Source of the DNA: UBA946 sp031550725
Lineage (GTDB): Bacteria > Bacillota > Clostridia > Oscillospirales > Ruminococcaceae
NCBI GenBank assembly: GCA_031550725.1
Contig: JAVBOH010000017.1
Location: forward strand, 1-64,000
Direction: 5' to 3'
DNA length: 64,000 bases
The translations under genes and the position numbers were made by a program. Positions 59,859 through 64,000 of the stretch are shown in pieces (within the stretch, counting starts at the first letter, position 1; every line of letters starts with the position of its first letter). Under the pieces are notes generated by a model. The model was not told where the DNA came from, did not search any database, and saw nothing but the letters and a program-made list of their open reading frames with translations.

Positions 59859-60617
59859 TTATATTTTTATACCTGCTTTAATACCCTCATTTACACTATA
59901 ATATTTGTTGCGGTATTGCTTTGGTGTCATTCCTGTCATTTCTCTGAATGCCTTTATAAAGTGACTATGCGAATTAAATGCAAGGTAATTGCCAATATCA
60001 ATTGCTTTATATTCGGTATATTTAAGCATCTGACAAGCTGTTTCTATACGCTTTTTCATAATGTATTTTGTTAGCGTCATACCAGTTTCCTTGTGGAATA
60101 TTTTTGACAGATAAGGCACAGTAAGATTGATTTCATTAGCTATATCAGATATTTTTATCTGCTCACACAGATGATTATATACATAATCAAAGCACCCTAT
60201 TACAGGTTTTGAGCAAACATTTCCTTTATTTATACGTTTCATACGTCTTGTAAAATCAAATGTCATTTCCTCATGAATTTTATTTATCTCATCTTTGGAT
60301 GCTGCTCTGTCAGTAAGTCTAATGTATAAGTCACTAAGATTGTATGCAGTTTCACGTTCCATTCCACCGCCAACACAAAATCGTGTAACAAAGGCTATTG
60401 TAATAATAAGATGATATTTCAGATTGCGAACATTATCATCTGAAAGTATTCCAAAGCCCTCACTTCCAAGAGGAGTAAAGGTATTTCTAACTCCTTCTGT
60501 ATCTCCGTTTGCAATACTTTCAAAGAAGTGCATTTCATTCTCAATGGGTGAATGAGTGAAAGAATTTTCTCGCATATAAAATTCAGTATATGTTAAGTCT
60601 TTTAATATATCAGCCAA
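59859..60617 (-). CDS. AraC-family transcriptional regulator
   Basis: The 252-residue protein starts with TTG after AAAGGATGG. Its C-terminal half holds two helix-turn-helices (KISDIANEINLTVPYLSKIFHKETGMTLTKYIMKKRIETA and AIDIGNYLAFNSHSHFIKAFREMTGMTPKQYRNKY). The amino-terminal part (1-145) is a helical sensor of the YesM-partner type seen next to carbohydrate ABC genes. It is divergent from the solute-binding protein gene and probably activates it in response to a glucan oligosaccharide. Confidence 0.9.
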   Translation of the reverse strand: MADILKDLTYTEFYMRENSFTHSPIENEMHFFESIANGDTEGVRNTFTPLGSEGFGILSDDNVRNLKYHLIITIAFVTRFCVGGGMERETAYNLSDLYIRLTDRAASKDEINKIHEEMTFDFTRRMKRINKGNVCSKPVIGCFDYVYNHLCEQIKISDIANEINLTVPYLSKIFHKETGMTLTKYIMKKRIETACQMLKYTEYKAIDIGNYLAFNSHSHFIKAFREMTGMTPKQYRNKYYSVNEGIKAGIKI

Positions 60618-60784
60618 TATTATTCACCATCCTTTATTTAATATTATCACATTTACCGAAATATTGCAACAATAAATTGATATAAAAATTAAAAATATGA
60701 TATTTTATTTTTGCTAACAGTGATATTATATAGATACAGTAAATCAGAAAGCCAAAACTCATATGATATGGAAGGGTGTATAAT
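60618..60784. other. Divergent control region between AraC and the sugar-binding protein
   Basis: The 167-base AT-rich spacer has a TATTATAT stretch near 60723-60731, but no promoter I can defend. GGAAGGGTG serves the plus-strand gene. Confidence 0.4.
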
Positions 60785-62185
60785 ATGAAAAAATTAAACA
60801 AATTTTTATCTTTTGCAATGGCAAATGCAATCATTTTATCACTGGCTGCTTGTGATAAAAATGTTGTATTAGAATCAGAAACAGTGACAACAGCTCCGAA
60901 AATTCTTGATGAAACAGATGCACAGGCAGTTCAGGAAATTGATGTTGGAGATGATGAAACAGTTGAAGTTGGTGAAGTAAAGTGGCTCTCATTCTGGGAC
61001 TTAAATCCTGCAAACAATAAGCCAAAATCAGTTGAGCTTGAGCTGTTTGAAACTAAATATGGCGGTAAAATAAAGCATATCCCAACAACCTATGAAACAC
61101 GTTTCAATGATTTGTCAACACAGGTACTTGGCGGCGATTCTCCTGACCTTTTCCCTGCGGCTGATCTTGATACTTTCCCTGGCAAAGCACTTTCAGGTAT
61201 GTTTGACCCACTAGATGATTACCTTGATTTTAACAGTGATTTATGGTCTGAGGGTGCAAAAAGCTTGTCTGATAAGCATATGCTTGGCGGAAAACATTAT
61301 GTTGCAGTTGTAAGCGCTGATGCTGGATGTGTTATGATTTACAATAAGAAAACAATTGAAGAAAATGGTCTTGAAGACCCTGCTGAACTACTTGCTAATA
61401 ACAACTGGAACTGGGATACATTCAAAAAAATGTGTACAGACTTTTCTGACAGAGAAGAAGAAAAATTTGCTTTTGACGGATGGTGGTTTGAAATTAATTT
61501 CCTTTTAACCACAGGTAAACCAGTTATAAGCGTTGAGAACAATAAAATAATCAGCAACATTAATAGTGCAGAAATGGAACGAGCTGAAAACTTCATGCTT
61601 GACATGAAGAAAAATGACTTGCCATTTCCACACAACGAGTACAACTGGAATGTATTCCCTAGCAAAATAAGTGAGGGTAAAACACTGTTTTATCCATGCG
61701 GAATCTGGGCTTTATATGAGGCTGATTTATCATCATATGGTGCTGATGGTGAAATAATGTTTGTTCCAATGCCAAAAGACCCATCTGCAGATAAATACTA
61801 TCTTCCATCTGGTGTAGATGCCTATGCATTATGTAAAGATGCTCCAAATCCAGAGGGTGCTGCTGCATTCCTAAAATGCAAATTAATTGCAGTAAGTGAT
61901 GAAACAGCTATAAAGATTGCAGAAAAGCAGTACCGTGAGGATTATGGCTGGACAGATGAAATGATTGATATGTGGAGAGTTACAAAAGAGCTTACAAATG
62001 CAAATCCAGTTATAGATTTTTATGCAGGTGCATCAGCAGATATTAATTCAATGGTGCATAATCCAATTAAGGATACTTCATACAACGGCAAGGAATGGGG
62101 AATTACAAGAGATGAAATTTCTGCTGCTGTTCAGACAGAAATTGATGGACTTAATTCTCTGATAGAAACAAATTTCAAAGAATAA
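60785..62185 (+). CDS. Extracellular sugar-binding lipoprotein (ABC, family 1)
   Basis: The start is ATG at 60785 (466 residues). GTG at 60776 belongs to the ribosome site. The lipobox is LAAC (Cys about 24). The mature protein has family-1 solute-binding features: VKWLSFWDLNPAN, LGGDSPDLFPAADLDTFPGKALSGMFDPLDDYL and ILAVMYNKK-like segment CVMIYNKKTIEENGLEDPAEL. It should bind gluco-oligosaccharides released by the GH16 enzyme. The partner permeases and ATPase are not adjacent, so they are shared or elsewhere. The GH5 gene follows after 25 bases. Confidence 0.87.
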   Translation: MKKLNKFLSFAMANAIILSLAACDKNVVLESETVTTAPKILDETDAQAVQEIDVGDDETVEVGEVKWLSFWDLNPANNKPKSVELELFETKYGGKIKHIPTTYETRFNDLSTQVLGGDSPDLFPAADLDTFPGKALSGMFDPLDDYLDFNSDLWSEGAKSLSDKHMLGGKHYVAVVSADAGCVMIYNKKTIEENGLEDPAELLANNNWNWDTFKKMCTDFSDREEEKFAFDGWWFEINFLLTTGKPVISVENNKIISNINSAEMERAENFMLDMKKNDLPFPHNEYNWNVFPSKISEGKTLFYPCGIWALYEADLSSYGADGEIMFVPMPKDPSADKYYLPSGVDAYALCKDAPNPEGAAAFLKCKLIAVSDETAIKIAEKQYREDYGWTDEMIDMWRVTKELTNANPVIDFYAGASADINSMVHNPIKDTSYNGKEWGITRDEISAAVQTEIDGLNSLIETNFKE

Positions 62186-62210
62186 TCAGCAGGGAAAGGG
62201 TGCAGTAAAT

Positions 62211-63245
62211 ATGCGTGAATTTACAGGATATAAAAAGGGTATAAATCTTGGAGGATGGCTTTCACAATGCGGAAAAGATAATTACAATGATAATCATTAC
62301 AGTAGTTTTATTGTAGAATCTGACATTGAAAAAATTGCATCTTGGGGAGCTGACCATATTAGAGTGCCGATTGATTATAACGTTATACAAGATGATAATG
62401 GTGACTTCATAGAATCAGGATTTCAATATATTGATGATTGTGCCTTGTGGTGCAAAAAATACAATTTGAATTTTGTGTTGGACCTTCATAAAACAGCAGG
62501 GTTTTCATTTGATGAAAAGGATAACTGTGATTTCTTTGATAACAGTGAATTGCAGGACAGATTTATTAAGCTATGGTGCGAAATTATAAAAAGATATGCT
62601 CATAATTATGAATTTATGGCATTTGAACTGCTTAATGAAATTACATTTTATGAAACTGCTGTGAAGTGGAACCTGATTGTTAAGAAAACAATATCTGCAA
62701 TTCGTGAAATATCAACAGATGTAAAAATTTTAATCGGCGGTATTTACAACAACAGCATTTATGGACTTTCATTGCTTGATGAACCTGCTGATGAAAATAT
62801 TGTATTTAATTTTCATTGTTACAGTCCTTTGGTATTTACCCATCAGACAGCAGGCTGGATTCCAAATATGCCGAGTGATTTAAAAATTGGCTATCCTAAA
62901 ATATTATCTGAATATGCAGATGAATCAAGAAAAATATTTGGTAATGATTTTGATAATGAATTTACCCAAAACTTAAGTGAAAATATTGACAGCAGTTTTT
63001 TTGAGATTATGTTTATAAAAGCAGTTCTTATTGCCGAAAAATATGATGTTCCACTATATTGCGGTGAATATGGTGTAATTGAAAAAGTCGAGCCAAATAG
63101 TACATTAAATTGGTTTAAAGACATACATTCTGCATTTGAAAAGCTTGAAATCGGTCGTGCTGTATGGACTTATAAATCCAAGGATTTTGGTATAACAGAT
63201 GATAGTTATTCTTCAATATTCGATGAACTTATTAAGCTGATTTAA
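62211..63245 (+). CDS. Cytoplasmic GH5-family glycosidase
   Basis: The 344-residue protein has no signal peptide. The GH5 core starts with KKGINLGGWLSQC, then ADHIRVPIDYNVI. The acid/base Glu143 is in ELLNEITF. A FNFHCYSPLVFTHQ segment holds the active-site His and Tyr. The nucleophile Glu286 is in YCGEYGV, followed by the Trp of AVWTYKSKDFG. It probably cleaves imported beta-gluco- or manno-oligosaccharides. AAAGGGTG precedes ATG. It forms an operon with the sugar-binding protein gene. Confidence 0.92.
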   Translation: MREFTGYKKGINLGGWLSQCGKDNYNDNHYSSFIVESDIEKIASWGADHIRVPIDYNVIQDDNGDFIESGFQYIDDCALWCKKYNLNFVLDLHKTAGFSFDEKDNCDFFDNSELQDRFIKLWCEIIKRYAHNYEFMAFELLNEITFYETAVKWNLIVKKTISAIREISTDVKILIGGIYNNSIYGLSLLDEPADENIVFNFHCYSPLVFTHQTAGWIPNMPSDLKIGYPKILSEYADESRKIFGNDFDNEFTQNLSENIDSSFFEIMFIKAVLIAEKYDVPLYCGEYGVIEKVEPNSTLNWFKDIHSAFEKLEIGRAVWTYKSKDFGITDDSYSSIFDELIKLI

Positions 63246-63274
63246 TCAAAATATATTTCTCCTAAAAAGCACAA

Positions 63275-63305
63275 AAACCACAGGTCTTTTCTTGACTTGT
63301 GGTTT
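63275..63305 (+). terminator. Terminator after GH5
   Basis: AAACCACA and TGTGGTTT pair, with an inner GTC/GAC. It lies about 30 bases after the stop and has no long T tail. Confidence 0.65.
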
Positions 63306-63341
63306 CTGTGTTTATATTGACATCTGCAATTTGAATTAACA

Positions 63342-63370
63342 TTGATAATTTTATTAATATATGATATAAT
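63342..63370 (+). promoter_or_regulatory. Promoter of the right-edge gene
   Basis: TTGATA, 17 bases and TATAAT, with a TGA extended -10, lie about 45 bases before the start. Confidence 0.75.
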
Positions 63371-63413
63371 ATTTTTTAGAATAATATGTAATATTTACAT
63401 GGAGGACAAACTC

Positions 63414-64000
63414 ATGTATGAAAATCTTTTATCAATAAGTGAACCATGGCTGCAATATGCTATACGAATAAACCTTCTTAATGAAAACAGAGAAAATTTA
63501 TTAGATTTGAAAAATGAAGTATTGAAAGACAAAAAAATACTATCATACCTTAACGATATTACAAACTTCCACAATGCGATAGTTAAAAATCACAAAGATC
63601 CTGATTTATCAATACATAAATTGTTATTCCTTCTTGATATTGGACTTGAAACGGATATACCAGAAATAGAAAGTGCAGTTAAGCAGATAATGAGCCATAA
63701 AGACAAGAATGGCGTATATCAATCAATGACAAACATACCACAGCATTATGGCGGTAAGGGTGAAGATGTGTTTGGATGGTGCTTATGTGATGCGCCTTTG
63801 TTACTTATAGCATTATTAAAAGCTAAGATAGATTATCAAGAGCATATAAAACAAGGTGTGGAATACTTATTAAGCTTAAATAGTGAACAATCTTTTCCCT
63901 GCTCGGTATCGGAAGAACATGGAACATTCAGAGGTCCTGGACGAAAAGGTGATTGCTGCCCTTTTGCAACACTTATTATGATAAAACTTTTATCTGAGAT
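63414..64000 (+). CDS. Unrecognised helical protein, incomplete at the right edge
   Basis: The frame is open from ATG at 63414 (GGAGGA upstream) through 195 codons to the edge, with no stop. The visible part is mainly helical: KNHKDPDLSIHKLLFLLDIGLE, then GEDVFGWCLCDAPLLLIALLKAK and GVEYLLSLN. A Cys/Gly-rich segment GPGRKGDCCPFATLIM comes later. The repeated helical pairs with a GxxxDxxWxxCD-like turn recall alpha/alpha-toroid proteins of the terpene-cyclase or prenyltransferase class, but this is weak. No function is assigned. Confidence 0.7.
   Translation, partial: MYENLLSISEPWLQYAIRINLLNENRENLLDLKNEVLKDKKILSYLNDITNFHNAIVKNHKDPDLSIHKLLFLLDIGLETDIPEIESAVKQIMSHKDKNGVYQSMTNIPQHYGGKGEDVFGWCLCDAPLLLIALLKAKIDYQEHIKQGVEYLLSLNSEQSFPCSVSEEHGTFRGPGRKGDCCPFATLIMIKLLSE

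Overview
The window is AT-rich DNA from a low-GC Gram-positive anaerobe, most likely a gut or rumen member of Clostridia in the Ruminococcus/Oscillospiraceae range. This rests on AGGAGG-type ribosome sites, LPxTG and lipobox surface proteins, BspA-like and InlB-repeat adhesins, a GHKL/LytTR two-component system, CdaA/CdaR, several B12-type radical SAM enzymes, and glucan-degrading GH16 and GH5 enzymes. No rRNA or tRNA was seen, so the genus is an inference.

Layout. 1-4.1 kb (minus): two surface proteins, one with a long silent-variant hexapeptide repeat running off the left edge, one with an LPKTG sorting signal. 4.4-9.8 kb (minus): a compact type IV pilus-like operon (transglutaminase-like lipoprotein, PilC, four pilin-like proteins, PilT). 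10.3-13.0 kb: an ECF sigma factor with a membrane anti-sigma/beta-propeller partner. 13.4-21.0 kb: CdaA, CdaR, an FAD oxidoreductase, an amber-interrupted lipoprotein gene, a RodA/FtsW protein and galactokinase. 21.2-25.6 kb (minus): a degenerate P-type ATPase-like protein with a long disordered N-terminus, an RlmB-type rRNA methyltransferase and a small membrane protein.

26.2-34.8 kb holds the least explained locus: four B12-type radical SAM proteins, a GH3-type acyl-amide synthetase and two accessory proteins in one operon behind a consensus promoter. It has no peptide precursor or peptide-modifying genes I can see. It looks like an undescribed small-molecule or lipid pathway. 35.0-37.1 kb (minus) is a GHKL kinase/LytTR regulator pair whose kinase gene is split at a run of eight T. 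37.4-41.7 kb encodes two large exported repeat proteins.

42.0-58.7 kb is a sulfur locus. A FecCD-type ABC transporter comes first. Then one long operon begins with a Cys-Cys leader peptide and continues with sulfate ABC transport (Sbp, CysT, CysW, CysA), AprA/AprB-like APS reductase, CysD, a CysN-MetY fusion, a small siroheme sulfite reductase, a TusA-like protein, thioredoxin, a ThiS/MoaD-like sulfur carrier with extra residues after Gly-Gly, an E1-like enzyme, a JAMM protease, thioredoxin reductase and an Rrf2 regulator. Together they describe sulfate uptake, activation, reduction to sulfide, loading of sulfide on a protein thiocarboxylate, and homocysteine formation. This resembles the HcyS/HcyF/HcyD/MetY pathway of Wolinella. 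Four similar imperfect-dyad operator-like sites tie both transporters to one regulator. 59.0-63.2 kb is a small beta-glucan locus (GH16 lipoprotein, AraC regulator, sugar-binding lipoprotein, cytoplasmic GH5), and an unrecognised gene runs off the right edge.

Many starts were moved inward from the longest open frame because the ribosome-binding site lies inside or over the first candidate codon.
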